The translations under genes and the position numbers were made by a program. A stretch of DNA of 51,682 nucleotides, from the NCBI GenBank assembly GCA_024279495.1, contig JAJRRL010000012.1, forward strand, positions 1 to 51,682, written 5' to 3'. The stretch comes from Gammaproteobacteria bacterium (GTDB taxonomy: Bacteria; Pseudomonadota; Gammaproteobacteria; JAJRRL01). Of this stretch, positions 26,012-36,363 are shown one piece after another (position 1 is the first letter of the stretch; each line of letters begins with the position of its first letter). Under the pieces are notes generated by a model. It ran no database searches and was not told where the DNA came from. It saw only the letters and a program-made list of their open reading frames with translations.

Positions 26012-29000
26012 TCACCCTAAGCTCAAGAACCCTAACGTTTCTTTGAGCTTTTTAAGCCTCGCATGAATATCCCAACCGTCTTCAAAGCGAATGCTTAATC
26101 GAGTTTTGTCGATTAACTTGCAGCCAGAATGTTGGTTTTGAATCAGTTTAAATAAAGCGGACACATCAATGTTGGGGTCGCTGGTAAATTGACACGAGGC
26201 ACTCTTAGTACTTAAACGTATGCTTTTGATTCCCATTTTTCGTGCTGTCAGTTGGTAACGATGAGATTCTAGTAATAGTTTTGTTTCTTCCGGAGGAGAG
26301 CCAAAGCGATCGAAAAGCGTTGCTTTAAAGTGTTCGATTTCATCGTTCGTTTCCAAATCGCTTAATTCTTTATAGAGCGATAAGCGAGTGGGAATATCGG
26401 CGATGTAGTTTTTTGGAAGTAGCGCTGAGACGCCGAAATCAATGTCGATGGGTTTTTGCTGTTCTCGCCTTGGTTTCTCCCCTTTTTGCATGGCGATCGC
26501 TTCTTCTAGCATTTCTAAGTACAAACCATAGCCGACGCCTTCCATCTGACCGCTTTGTTCTTTACCAAGCAGTTCACCTGCACCACGGATATCGAGATCT
26601 TGCATTGCTAATTGAAAGCCAGCGCCTAGTTCACTGTTTTCAGTCAGTGCTTTCAAACGCAAGTTGGCTTCTTTGGTGAGTTTTTTGTGTCGATCATAGA
26701 GCAAATAAGCATACGCTTGATGGTGAGAGCGACCAACCCTTCCTCGGCATTGGTGAAGTTGGGCCAAGCCAAAACGATCAGCATTATTAATGATAATGGT
26801 ATTGGCATTGGGCACATCAATCCCCGATTCAATAATGGTTGTGGCGATCAATACATGAAACTGCTGATGTTGGAAATCAGCCATGATCCGCTCAAGTTGG
26901 TTTTTAGTCATTTTACCATGAGCAATACGCGTGGTTATTTGAGGCATGCTTTCTTGGATGAATTCAGCAATGCCGCTCATGCTGGCAATATCATTGTGCA
27001 AGAAAAACACCTGGCCACCACGGTTGTATTCTCTTAAAATCGCCTCTTCAATCAGTGTTTTCCCGTAGGGTTCTAGAAAAGTTTTAACAGAGAGTCGTTT
27101 AGCTGGGGGAGTGGAAATGATCGATAAATCACGCATTTTAGAGAGCGATAAGTTTAAGGTTCTTGGAATTGGGGTTGCGGTCATGGCAAGCATGTCTACC
27201 GATGCTTTAAGTGCTTTTATTTTTTCTTTGTGTGCCACGCCAAAACGATGTTCTTCATCGACAATTAGGAGGCCTAGATTTTTAAAGCGAATATCACCAT
27301 GTAAAATTTTATGGGTGGCAATCACACAATCCACAGAACCATTAGCCAATCCATCGAGTGTGGCTTGGGTTTCTTTTGTTGTGATGCCTCGAGTGAATAA
27401 TTCAATACGAATCGGCCAATTTGCAAAACGATTTAGGCAAGTAGTGTGGTGCTGAGAGGCTAGAAGCGTAGTGGGCGCTAAAAAAATCACTTGCCTGTTT
27501 TGTTGGATGGCATGAAAAGCAGCTTGCATGGCCACTTCTGTTTTTCCAAAGCCCACATCGCCACAAATTAATCTATCCATGCTTCGTTCTTTCGACATAT
27601 CAAGTACAATCGCTTGGATGGCGCTGCTTTGATCTTCAGTCTCATGGAAAGGGAATTCAGCTTTAAAGGTTTTAAATTCGTCGTTAGGTGGTTTGGCTGG
27701 AGGTCGCTTAGCCATTTCTCGTTTGGCATAAATATCCAAAAGGGAACTTGCCATGTCTTCTACTTTCTTTTTAGCCGCTTCTTTCTTTTTGTCCCACTGC
27801 TTGCTGCCTAAACGTGACAAGCTGATGGCTTCGCTGCTTTGACCAATGTAACGGCCAACGCGATCTAAGGCGGTGATGGGTAAATATAGGGTATCGTTAT
27901 TGTCGAAGCGTAAACGCATGAACTCTTGGTCGCAGCCATCAGCATTGATCACTTCCAAACCTTCGTATTCGCAAACACCATGATCACGATGGCATAGTCG
28001 ATCATGAGCCTTTAATTCAGAGAGATCACGAATCAGTTGTTCTTCTAGAAAATGGGCTTCTTTTTTCCGTTTTCTCTTTTGAGTGAAAGTGGAATGGCCC
28101 AGTAAGTCAGCCTCGGTGATAAAAGCTGTTTTTTCATCTGGTAGATAGAACCCATGAAGCAGTGGGGAGATGACTAGACTCACTGAGTTCTCACTGTAAT
28201 AGGCGTCTGCTAAATCGATTTTTTCAACGGCAACCCAGCCTTCATTAATGCAATAGTCTTTTAATACTTCTCGGCGACCATTTGATTCTGCACAAAAAAC
28301 AAGGCGAGTGGACTTTTCTTGCGTTGAAAGCCATTTTTTCAGGCGATCGAAAGGGTGGCTTCGAGGGGTAGTTTTGGTAATGGCTGGTAAAGCAGTAGCA
28401 GAAAAGCCAAGGCCATAGGAGTGACGCTTTTCTTTGTTAAGTCGTAGGCGAGTAAATGGCTTTGTGCTTGCACGCCATACATCAGGACTGATAAAGCATG
28501 ATTCTGGATCACAAATCGGTTTGTGAGTGTCATGCCGATACTGTTCGTGTCGTCTGGTTATTAAACCCCAAAAGTGGGTGATTTGTTCGTCTTGTTTGTC
28601 GATAGAAACAAGCAGGGCTTCTTTGGGTAAATAATCGAAAAGAGTAGCTGTTTCGCTAAAAAATAGAGGAAGATAATATTCAGCGCCAGGAGAGGGTCGG
28701 CCTTCAGAGATGCTTTTATAAAGCCCGCAATCATTTGGGTTTCCTGAAAACGATTGTCGCCAATGCTGCCTGAAATGCATGATTCCTTTTTCAGTGAGTG
28801 GGTATTCTTCAGCAGGTAACAGTGAAATACTAGTTTTGCTTTTTATTGATAACTGAGAATCTGGATCGAAAGTCTTAATGCAGTCGACCTCATCGTCAAG
28901 CAAAGACAAGCGAATAGGAAACTGACTCCCCATAGGGAATAAATCGATGATGTCTCCACGCACACAAAAATCACCGTGCTCGTATACTTGGCTTGCGTGC

Positions 29001-29449
29001 CGGTATCCTGTTTGAGATAAGCGCTGAGTGAACGTAGAAGAATCTATCTTATCGCCAAGGCGCATGGAAAACACGTGTTGAGCTAAATAATCGGTTGGAA
29101 CCAGGCGAGTCATGGCTGTTGCAATATCGGTGATTAAAACACCTTGAGTGAGTTGCTGCAGTTGATTTAGCGTCGTCATTCGGTCAGAGACAATGTCGCG
29201 ATGCGGAGAAAAATGATCGTAAGGGAGTGTTTCCCAGCTGGGTAAATGTAAAATAGGAGTGCTGTCTGAGAGAACGCTCTTAAGCAAACGTTTGATTTCA
29301 TTGGCTTGTTGCGCATCATTGGCAATGATCGCAGTGATCCCATCACGTTCTTGTAATGTATCTGCAAGAGTAAGCAGTAAATAACTAAAAGAAGGGTGAT
29401 ACCATTCGTTTTTATCGGGATGAGCAATAGCTTGCACTGTTTTTTTCAT
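26012..29449 (-). CDS. mfd: Transcription-repair coupling factor Mfd
   Basis: Mfd pushes RNA polymerase stalled at DNA lesions off the template and recruits UvrA. The 1145 residues match E. coli Mfd (1148). The N-terminus has the UvrB-like module (SWETLPYDHFSPHRDIVSDRM). The RNA polymerase interaction region includes DRLCHRDHGVCEYEGL. The RecG-like translocase has Walker A GDVGFGKTEVAMQA at about 627-640, DEEHRFG at about 728 and TATPIPRTL. The C-terminal TRCF domain is present. It lies 13 bp behind mnmA, so the two form an operon. The ribosome site is weak. The 3' end is 11 bp from the converging ankyrin-like gene. Confidence 0.98.
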   Translation of the reverse strand: MKKTVQAIAHPDKNEWYHPSFSYLLLTLADTLQERDGITAIIANDAQQANEIKRLLKSVLSDSTPILHLPSWETLPYDHFSPHRDIVSDRMTTLNQLQQLTQGVLITDIATAMTRLVPTDYLAQHVFSMRLGDKIDSSTFTQRLSQTGYRHASQVYEHGDFCVRGDIIDLFPMGSQFPIRLSLLDDEVDCIKTFDPDSQLSIKSKTSISLLPAEEYPLTEKGIMHFRQHWRQSFSGNPNDCGLYKSISEGRPSPGAEYYLPLFFSETATLFDYLPKEALLVSIDKQDEQITHFWGLITRRHEQYRHDTHKPICDPESCFISPDVWRASTKPFTRLRLNKEKRHSYGLGFSATALPAITKTTPRSHPFDRLKKWLSTQEKSTRLVFCAESNGRREVLKDYCINEGWVAVEKIDLADAYYSENSVSLVISPLLHGFYLPDEKTAFITEADLLGHSTFTQKRKRKKEAHFLEEQLIRDLSELKAHDRLCHRDHGVCEYEGLEVINADGCDQEFMRLRFDNNDTLYLPITALDRVGRYIGQSSEAISLSRLGSKQWDKKKEAAKKKVEDMASSLLDIYAKREMAKRPPAKPPNDEFKTFKAEFPFHETEDQSSAIQAIVLDMSKERSMDRLICGDVGFGKTEVAMQAAFHAIQQNRQVIFLAPTTLLASQHHTTCLNRFANWPIRIELFTRGITTKETQATLDGLANGSVDCVIATHKILHGDIRFKNLGLLIVDEEHRFGVAHKEKIKALKASVDMLAMTATPIPRTLNLSLSKMRDLSIISTPPAKRLSVKTFLEPYGKTLIEEAILREYNRGGQVFFLHNDIASMSGIAEFIQESMPQITTRIAHGKMTKNQLERIMADFQHQQFHVLIATTIIESGIDVPNANTIIINNADRFGLAQLHQCRGRVGRSHHQAYAYLLYDRHKKLTKEANLRLKALTENSELGAGFQLAMQDLDIRGAGELLGKEQSGQMEGVGYGLYLEMLEEAIAMQKGEKPRREQQKPIDIDFGVSALLPKNYIADIPTRLSLYKELSDLETNDEIEHFKATLFDRFGSPPEETKLLLESHRYQLTARKMGIKSIRLSTKSASCQFTSDPNIDVSALFKLIQNQHSGCKLIDKTRLSIRFEDGWDIHARLKKLKETLGFLSLG
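26019..26053 (+). terminator. Possible terminator overlapping the mfd 3' end
   Basis: AAGCTCAA (26019-26026) and TTGAGCTT (26043-26050) form an 8-bp stem followed by TTT. For the plus-strand ankyrin-like gene it lies 18 bp after the stop codon, but it is inside the last codons of the converging mfd gene. Confidence 0.45.
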
Positions 29450-29462
29450 GATACATTCTCAG

Positions 29463-30554
29463 TTAGGGTAGTTGAATAATGCCGCCGCCCAAACACTGCG
29501 TTCCTAAATAAAAAACGACAGACTGGCCTGGCGTTAAGGCACGTTGAGATACATCGAAATCGATGCGATACAGTGAGCCGTCGAGCCTATCTATTTGGCA
29601 GGCTTGGTCTGCTTGGCGATAGCGTGTTTTGCCATGACATGTTAGTGGTAACTTGGGAGCGTTACCTGATATCCAATGCACGTCTTTTAGGTAGCAGTGA
29701 TGCCGCATGATGAGTGGGTGATTGTGTTCTTGTGCCACAATGAGTTCGTTTTGCTTGATGTCTTTGTGAACCACATACCAAGGAGCCTCAGACGCTTCTT
29801 TTTGGCCACCGATGTGCAGGCCTTTGCGTTGGCCTAAGGTGTAGAAGATAACGCCATCGTGTTCGCCAATGGCTTTGCCTGAGTCAGTGCGAATGATGCC
29901 TGGCTTTGCGAGCAAAAAGCTCTGTAAAAAAGGCTTAAAACGACGTTCACCAATAAAGCAAATACCGGTGCTGTCTTTTTTAGTGGCGTTTGGTAGTTTT
30001 AACTCTTTTGCTTTTTGTCGGATGCTGGGTTTGTCGTAATCACCCAAAGGAAACTGTGCTTGAGAGAGTTGGTGTTGGTTTAACCAATAGAGAAAATAAC
30101 TTTGGTCTTTATTGGTATCGGCGCCTTTATGAAGCTCGACGCAATCACCCTTTTGAATGATCTTAGCATAATGGCCTGTGGCTAATGGCGTTTGTAAGGT
30201 GTTTTGAATGTGCGAGAGAAAGACGCCGAATTTAATTTCTTTATTGCACCACACATCAGGGTTGGGTGTGTTGCCTGCGGCGAAGTCATCGAGGCAGTGA
30301 TCGAAGACACGTTGGCGGTAGTCATCGCAGAGGTTTAAGACTGACAGCGAAATTCCTAAATGATCGGCAACACTTTGTGCGTCGCTTAAATCGGCAGACG
30401 CGGTGCACTGTGGATCGTCGCTAGGCCAGTTCTGCATAAAAATAGCAGACACGTCGAAACCTGCTTCTTTGAGCAAAGCGGCAGTGACAGCTGAATCCAC
30501 GCCACCGGATAAGCCGACGGTGATGGCGGGTTTTTTAGAGGGTGTATTAGGCAT
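29463..30554 (-). CDS. mnmA: tRNA 2-thiouridylase MnmA
   Basis: MnmA puts sulfur on U34 of Lys, Glu and Gln tRNAs. The 363-residue length is normal. The PP-loop GLSGGVDSAV is at residues 14-23. The catalytic cysteines are C103 (NPDVWCNKEIKFG) and C199 (STGICFIG). The C-terminal barrel ends with the usual GxGxI pattern (GGGIIQL). No ribosome site precedes the ATG, and a TTGACA-16-TAGACT promoter ends only 6 bp before it, so the transcript is probably leaderless. mfd follows 13 bp downstream. It is divergent from tgt. Confidence 0.97.
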   Translation of the reverse strand: MPNTPSKKPAITVGLSGGVDSAVTAALLKEAGFDVSAIFMQNWPSDDPQCTASADLSDAQSVADHLGISLSVLNLCDDYRQRVFDHCLDDFAAGNTPNPDVWCNKEIKFGVFLSHIQNTLQTPLATGHYAKIIQKGDCVELHKGADTNKDQSYFLYWLNQHQLSQAQFPLGDYDKPSIRQKAKELKLPNATKKDSTGICFIGERRFKPFLQSFLLAKPGIIRTDSGKAIGEHDGVIFYTLGQRKGLHIGGQKEASEAPWYVVHKDIKQNELIVAQEHNHPLIMRHHCYLKDVHWISGNAPKLPLTCHGKTRYRQADQACQIDRLDGSLYRIDFDVSQRALTPGQSVVFYLGTQCLGGGIIQLP

Positions 30555-30560
30555 ACAGCC

Positions 30561-30588
30561 AGTCTATAGAAGCCAAGGATCCTGTCAA
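30561..30588 (-). promoter_or_regulatory. Promoter for mnmA-mfd
   Basis: On the minus strand a perfect TTGACA (30588-30583) and TAGACT (30566-30561) are 16 bp apart. The ATG at 30554 lies about where transcription would start. Confidence 0.5.
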
Positions 30589-30730
30589 GTCTGGAGGAGT
30601 TTCCGGGTAATTTTCCTTTAAAATCAAGCTTTTGTCTTTTCGTTTTGGCTAAGGTTTTTTTAACCGAGCAGGTAAAGCAGATGCTTTCAAAAGAGCTGCC
30701 TCAGAAGAAAAGCCTCGCTAAGCGTAGTAC

Positions 30731-30759
30731 GTGTCAAAATAGTTTAATCCTGCTATGAT
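30731..30759 (+). promoter_or_regulatory. Promoter for tgt-yajC-secD-secF
   Basis: GTGTCA (30731-30736) and TATGAT (30754-30759) are 17 bp apart. The start codon at 30797 follows after a leader of about 30 nt with an AAAAGGGG ribosome site. Confidence 0.45.
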
Positions 30760-30781
30760 CACGCCTCTAAACAAGCCCTAA

Positions 30782-31903
<1,122 letters not shown>

Positions 31904-31911
31904 GAGCCTTC

Positions 31912-32337
31912 ATGAAATCAATCAAACATTTTACATCTCGTTTAAAGCAAACTGCTGTTGCAGGTGTTGCTTCCTTATGTGTTGCTGCGTCAACATTTGC
32001 AGCTGATGCCGCACCTTCTGCTGCTAAACAGGCAGCTGGCGATCACATGAAGCATGGCGGTAATTCTTCCATGATGCTGATCATGCTATTACTTATCGTT
32101 GCTTTTTACTTCTTAATGATCCGTCCTCAAACCAAACGAGCCAAAGCGCATCGTCAATTGATTGGTGATATTGGTGTGGGTGACGAAGTGGTTACAACAG
32201 CAGGTTTGATCGGTGCAGTCACACGTTTGTCAGATGCTTACGTTGTCTTATCGGTTGCTGATGGTGCCGAATTAACTTTCCAAAAGTCAGCTTTGGCAAC
32301 AGTGTTGCCCAAAGGAACCATTGAGTCGATTAAATAA
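31912..32337 (+). CDS. yajC: Preprotein translocase subunit YajC
   Basis: YajC binds SecDF and stabilises the holo-translocon. The 141-residue protein has the usual core: a membrane segment (about 56-70, MLIMLLLIVAFYFLMI), then RPQTKRAKAH and GDEVVTTAGLIG. Unusually, the first ~30 residues look like a separate signal sequence ending near STFA-ADA, followed by an Ala/His-rich spacer. E. coli YajC is only 110 residues with a single anchor. The start is supported by TAGGAG. secD begins 23 bp downstream. Confidence 0.95.
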   Translation: MKSIKHFTSRLKQTAVAGVASLCVAASTFAADAAPSAAKQAAGDHMKHGGNSSMMLIMLLLIVAFYFLMIRPQTKRAKAHRQLIGDIGVGDEVVTTAGLIGAVTRLSDAYVVLSVADGAELTFQKSALATVLPKGTIESIK

Positions 32338-32360
32338 GAGCAATAGCTAAGGTAGCACGG

Positions 32361-34253
32361 ATGAATCGATACCCACTTTGGCGTTATGTTCTCATTGCCG
32401 TTTTGTTGGTCGTAGGCGTTATTTACGCTATTCCAAATTTGTATGGGGAAGACCCAGCTGTTCAGATTTCTGCGTCTAACGCTAAATCTGTGAAGCTTGA
32501 TCAACTGCAATCGATAGATGCCGTTTTACAGAAGGCGGGCATTCATCCGATAGCAAAAACGGTAGCTGATGATAGGCACCAGATCTTGTATCGTTTCGCC
32601 GATACGGCAGATCAACTGAAAGCTCAAGATATTATCGGTGCCACATTGGGTTCTGGTTTCAGCGTTGCTTTAAACTTGGCAGCTAAAACACCTAGCTGGC
32701 TTTTAGCTATTGGCGCTAAACCGATGAAGCTTGGTTTGGATTTGCGGGGAGGTATTCACTTTCTCATGCAGGTCGATGTAAAAAGTGGGGTTAAAACAAA
32801 ACTAGATGCTGATATGCATAGCATGTTGGCTGCTCTGCGTGATAAAAACATCCGTTACACAGGTTTTCATACAACCAACAATGGTTTGAGTCTCAACTTT
32901 TCTGAAGATGCTGAAGCAAGTCGAGCAGAGTCTTTTTTACATGCAGATAATCCGGCTTATTTGTTTACCATTAATCATCAAGAGGGTGTGTTTACCTTAA
33001 CAGCAAGAATGGGGCTGCAAGCTATACAGCAATTTGAGCAGTCAGCGGTGACACAAAACATCACCATCCTGCGTAATCGTATTAATCAGCTGGGTGTTGC
33101 AGAGCCTATCGTGCAGCAGCAAGGTAAGAATTACATAAGTGTTGATTTACCTGGTGTCCAAGATACGGCACGTGCGAAAAAAATTATTGGTACCGTGGCT
33201 ACTTTATCCATGCATATCATGGATACCAAGCACGATGCTCTTTCAGCAGAGAGTAGTGGTGTTGTTCCTTATGGTTCCAAGCTCTACATGATGCACGGGT
33301 ACCCTGTTTTGCTTAATGCTCAACCAGTTCTAACGGGATCTGCGATCGTGAATGCTTTAGCAGCTATTGGTCAAGATGGTAGACCATCGGTCCGTATTCA
33401 ACTTAGCGGCCCTGATGTTGCGTCTTTTAATCGAATCACAGGACGGAATGTGGGTAATAAAATGGGTGTGGTTTATGTGGAAACCAAATCTGTTAGGCAT
33501 ATGGTTGGCGACGAAGTTAAAGAAACTCAAAAAAGAGAAGCCAAGATTATCAACCTTGCTACTATTAATTCGGCCTTGGGTTCTAGCTTTAATATTACAG
33601 GCCTTTCATCTATGCAAGAAGCGCAGAATTTGGCGTTATTCTTACGGTCAGGAGCTTACTCAACACCCATTAAGTTTGTTTCTGAACAGGTGGTTGGCCC
33701 TAGTATGGGTAAAGAAAACATTCTCAAAGGTGAACGATCCACTATCATCGGCCTCATTCTGATTGCTATTTTCATGATGCTTTACTATCGCTTCTTTGGA
33801 TTTGTAGCCAATTGCGCGTTAGTGCTGAATATTTTGTTTATTTTTTCTATTTTGTCACTGCTCGATGCAACCCTAACCCTGCCAGGTATTGCCGGTATTG
33901 TCTTAACTATTGGTATGGCGGTCGATGCTAATGTTCTTATTAATGAGCGTATCAGAGAAGAGTTGCGCGGGGGAATGTCGGTTCAAGGCAGCATTCATTC
34001 AGGTTATGCAAGAGCATTTTCAACGATTATCGATGCTAACGTCACAACGCTTATTGTGGCAGTCATCCTATTTGGCATAGGTTCTGGCCCAGTAAAAAAC
34101 TTTTCAATCACCTTGATTATTGGTTTGTTGACCTCAATGGTCTCGGCTATTTTCTTCACTCGAGCGATTATCAATTTGGTGTATGGCGACCGTCCAGTAA
34201 AGCGTCTTTCTATTGGTATCCGTCTAAAAAACGACAAGCAAGAAGAGGCATAA
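32361..34253 (+). CDS. secD: Protein translocase subunit SecD
   Basis: SecD uses the proton gradient to pull proteins out of the SecYEG channel on the periplasmic side. The 630 residues are close to E. coli SecD (615). The N-terminal anchor LIAVLLVVGVIYAIPNLYGEDPAVQ is followed by the periplasmic domain with LGLDLRGGIHFLMQVD. The C-terminal six-helix part has LTLPGIAGIVLTIGMAVDANVLINERIREEL, the conserved RND-type region. secF starts one base after the stop codon, so the two are translationally coupled. Confidence 0.98.
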   Translation: MNRYPLWRYVLIAVLLVVGVIYAIPNLYGEDPAVQISASNAKSVKLDQLQSIDAVLQKAGIHPIAKTVADDRHQILYRFADTADQLKAQDIIGATLGSGFSVALNLAAKTPSWLLAIGAKPMKLGLDLRGGIHFLMQVDVKSGVKTKLDADMHSMLAALRDKNIRYTGFHTTNNGLSLNFSEDAEASRAESFLHADNPAYLFTINHQEGVFTLTARMGLQAIQQFEQSAVTQNITILRNRINQLGVAEPIVQQQGKNYISVDLPGVQDTARAKKIIGTVATLSMHIMDTKHDALSAESSGVVPYGSKLYMMHGYPVLLNAQPVLTGSAIVNALAAIGQDGRPSVRIQLSGPDVASFNRITGRNVGNKMGVVYVETKSVRHMVGDEVKETQKREAKIINLATINSALGSSFNITGLSSMQEAQNLALFLRSGAYSTPIKFVSEQVVGPSMGKENILKGERSTIIGLILIAIFMMLYYRFFGFVANCALVLNILFIFSILSLLDATLTLPGIAGIVLTIGMAVDANVLINERIREELRGGMSVQGSIHSGYARAFSTIIDANVTTLIVAVILFGIGSGPVKNFSITLIIGLLTSMVSAIFFTRAIINLVYGDRPVKRLSIGIRLKNDKQEEA

Positions 34254-34254
34254 T

Positions 34255-35163
34255 ATGGAGTTTTTCAAATCAAACACCAGCATCCCATTCATGCGACAGC
34301 GTCGTTACGCTGGAGCTTTTTCCATTTTAATCATGCTCGCGTCTTTGTGCTTTTTATGTGTTAATGGCTTGAATTTAGGCTTGGATTTTACTGGTGGCAC
34401 AAAAGCAGAAGTGAGCTTCAAGCAATCTGTCAATGCTGCTCAAGTTCGCCAAGATTTTCAGGATTCTGATTTTCCAGAAGCAGTGATTCAGGCGTATGAT
34501 TCTCATCATCTAGCTATTCGCATTGGTGTTCATAAAGAAATGAGTCAAGAGAAGCTGAAAGTACGTTTGCTCCGTTTATTGCCTGGAGCAACCATGCAGG
34601 CGATAAATTACATCGGCCCTCAAGTGGGTAAGCAGCTCATGACCAATGGTATTTTGGCAGTGGTGGTAGCGCTTTTAGCGACTGTTGTTTACATCGCGTT
34701 ACGATTTGAATACCGCTTTGCTTTGAGTGCAGCGATTGCGCTCTTGCATGATCCAATTTTGATTTTAGGTGTGTTTTCAGCTTTTCATTTAGAATTTAAC
34801 CTCATTGTTTTAGCCGCCGTGATGACTGTGATTGGCTACTCCTTAAACGATACCATTGTGGTCTATGATCGTGTGCGTGAAAACTTTAAAAAGTTAAGGC
34901 ACGATAAGCCAACTGTTGTCATGGATAAGTCCATTAACCAGACATTGTCTCGAACAATAATGACATCAGGGTTGACTTGTTTTGTGGTTATTTCGTTGCT
35001 AATTTTTGGTGGAGATTATCTCTTTGGATTTTCCCTAGCCTTGTTGATAGGTATTGTTATCGGCACCTATTCATCTATTTATGTCGCGGGTTCTTTGGCC
35101 ATTAGTTTTGGCTTGACACGAGAGAGCTTGCTGAGTACAGTCAAAAAACCTGATAGTTATTAG
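34255..35163 (+). CDS. secF: Protein translocase subunit SecF
   Basis: SecF forms the export motor with SecD. The 302-residue protein has the N-terminal helix, the GLNLGLDFTGGTKAEV motif, and the conserved membrane region TVIGYSLNDTIVVYDRVREN. Length is slightly below E. coli SecF (323). The ribosome site AGAGG lies in the last codons of secD. Two small exported proteins follow on the same strand after 24 bp. Confidence 0.98.
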   Translation: MEFFKSNTSIPFMRQRRYAGAFSILIMLASLCFLCVNGLNLGLDFTGGTKAEVSFKQSVNAAQVRQDFQDSDFPEAVIQAYDSHHLAIRIGVHKEMSQEKLKVRLLRLLPGATMQAINYIGPQVGKQLMTNGILAVVVALLATVVYIALRFEYRFALSAAIALLHDPILILGVFSAFHLEFNLIVLAAVMTVIGYSLNDTIVVYDRVRENFKKLRHDKPTVVMDKSINQTLSRTIMTSGLTCFVVISLLIFGGDYLFGFSLALLIGIVIGTYSSIYVAGSLAISFGLTRESLLSTVKKPDSY

Positions 35164-35187
35164 ATTTGTTTTTCTAGGTGGTTTTTA

Positions 35188-35718
35188 ATGATTCGTTTGT
35201 TGCGTTCGGTGTCTTTTTTTCTTACCTGCTTTTTGACTTTTTCTTCTTATGCGGATACTCAGTTGTTGTTGTGGCCTGAAGACGCGCTTTCAACGTTATC
35301 TGTATACGCAGATTACAGAGATAATTCTTCGGCAACGTCTTTTAATGATGACGCTCTTTTTGAGTTAACTGCTAATAAAGCCAATGATTCAAATACTCTT
35401 TTGCCGCACTCAGTTGATCATAATCGAGTGATTGCTCATCAAACAAATCAGGAGTGTTGTCGCTCTTATGCTTTTTTAGGTATTCCCATTTCTAGAGCTT
35501 GGTGGGTATCGATTCAGCATGATGGGAAAACTGACTACCTGTGTGATCGTAACGACGCTATCGGGCAAGAGCCTAAATTGTATGTTCAGGTGGTAAAGTC
35601 TGGGTCAAGCACAAGGCTTACCTTTCAGACAGGGCATTATTGCGAAGAAAACAACCGCATTGCCAGTTCAACTTATGTGCCATCTAACTGGAAGTCTGTT
35701 AGTGTAGACATTCACTAG
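35188..35718 (+). CDS. Small exported orphan protein A
   Basis: No family is recognised. The 176-residue protein has a signal peptide (residues 1-22, hydrophobic LLRSVSFFLTCFLTF, likely cut after SYA). The mature part begins DTQLLLWPED and has several cysteines (including the pair in NQECCRS) that could form disulfides, which points to the periplasm or outside. Ribosome site AGGTGG. It lies 24 bp after secF and 13 bp before a second exported protein. The mature start (LWPE) resembles that of its neighbour (VFPE), which hints at an old duplication. Confidence 0.7.
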   Translation: MIRLLRSVSFFLTCFLTFSSYADTQLLLWPEDALSTLSVYADYRDNSSATSFNDDALFELTANKANDSNTLLPHSVDHNRVIAHQTNQECCRSYAFLGIPISRAWWVSIQHDGKTDYLCDRNDAIGQEPKLYVQVVKSGSSTRLTFQTGHYCEENNRIASSTYVPSNWKSVSVDIH

Positions 35719-35731
35719 TTTAGGAGGGCCC

Positions 35732-36202
35732 ATGATTTTACCACGCAGAGCACTGCTTTTGTCAGTGTTTTTTTCCTTTGCCTCACAAGCTTCTTCTGCG
35801 ATGTGGGTGTTTCCAGAAATTGATGCTACCAGCTGTGAGCGGCCGCTTTTTCTGTTTAACGATAAATCTTCATTGGATACTGAGCCTGTTAGCATCACCC
35901 CAGTAATTGTGTATGACAATGACATTCATTCCGATACCTTTGGTTTTGTGTGTGCAGGGAAAGAGCGAAAGTATCGAGTTTCTGATTTGCGCGAACCTTG
36001 CCAATATGGTTGGAAAGCACGAATTGAACGTATGCCAGCAGGGAAAAGTGATTCAGCGGTTTCGCTTAGCTCTTATGAGCTGTGTGTGGGTATGGATTTT
36101 TTGCTGGCCGATATAGCCGTTTATGTGACAGCCGATAAGGTGAGTTTTGCGAGTGTCGCGCCTAATGGGGGAGAGGTGTTTACGGATGCCTGGGCTCCTT
36201 AG
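35732..36202 (+). CDS. Small exported orphan protein B
   Basis: No family is recognised. The 156-residue protein has a signal peptide (1-23, likely cut after SSA) and a mature part starting MWVFPEID with four cysteines. A very strong TAGGAGGG ribosome site precedes the ATG. Size, cysteine content and mature N-terminus resemble protein A just upstream. It is probably co-transcribed with A, and possibly with secDF. It is probably periplasmic or outer-surface. Confidence 0.7.
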   Translation: MILPRRALLLSVFFSFASQASSAMWVFPEIDATSCERPLFLFNDKSSLDTEPVSITPVIVYDNDIHSDTFGFVCAGKERKYRVSDLREPCQYGWKARIERMPAGKSDSAVSLSSYELCVGMDFLLADIAVYVTADKVSFASVAPNGGEVFTDAWAP

Positions 36203-36253
36203 TACCTTACTTTGGAATCATTGCATTCCTTGGAATATCGATGAACGCTACAC

Positions 36254-36283
36254 TTGCGTTTACGGGTACTAAGAGTGTAGAAT
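36254..36283 (+). promoter_or_regulatory. Promoter for the cytochrome oxidase operon
   Basis: TTGCGT (36254-36259) and TAGAAT (36278-36283) are 18 bp apart, leaving an ~75-nt leader before coxB. Confidence 0.35.
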
Positions 36284-36363
36284 TTTGACTGGCTTAGCGA
36301 CTCTAAGGTCGCAACAGGCTGCTCGTCTTGTGTCTATGATTGGACCCTTTTAAGGAATAGGAT

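Noticed and set aside
27111-27455. Antisense open frames in mfd
   Set aside because: They are shadows of a well conserved gene and have no ribosome sites or recognisable products. The same holds for similar antisense frames in coxA, clpA and icd.
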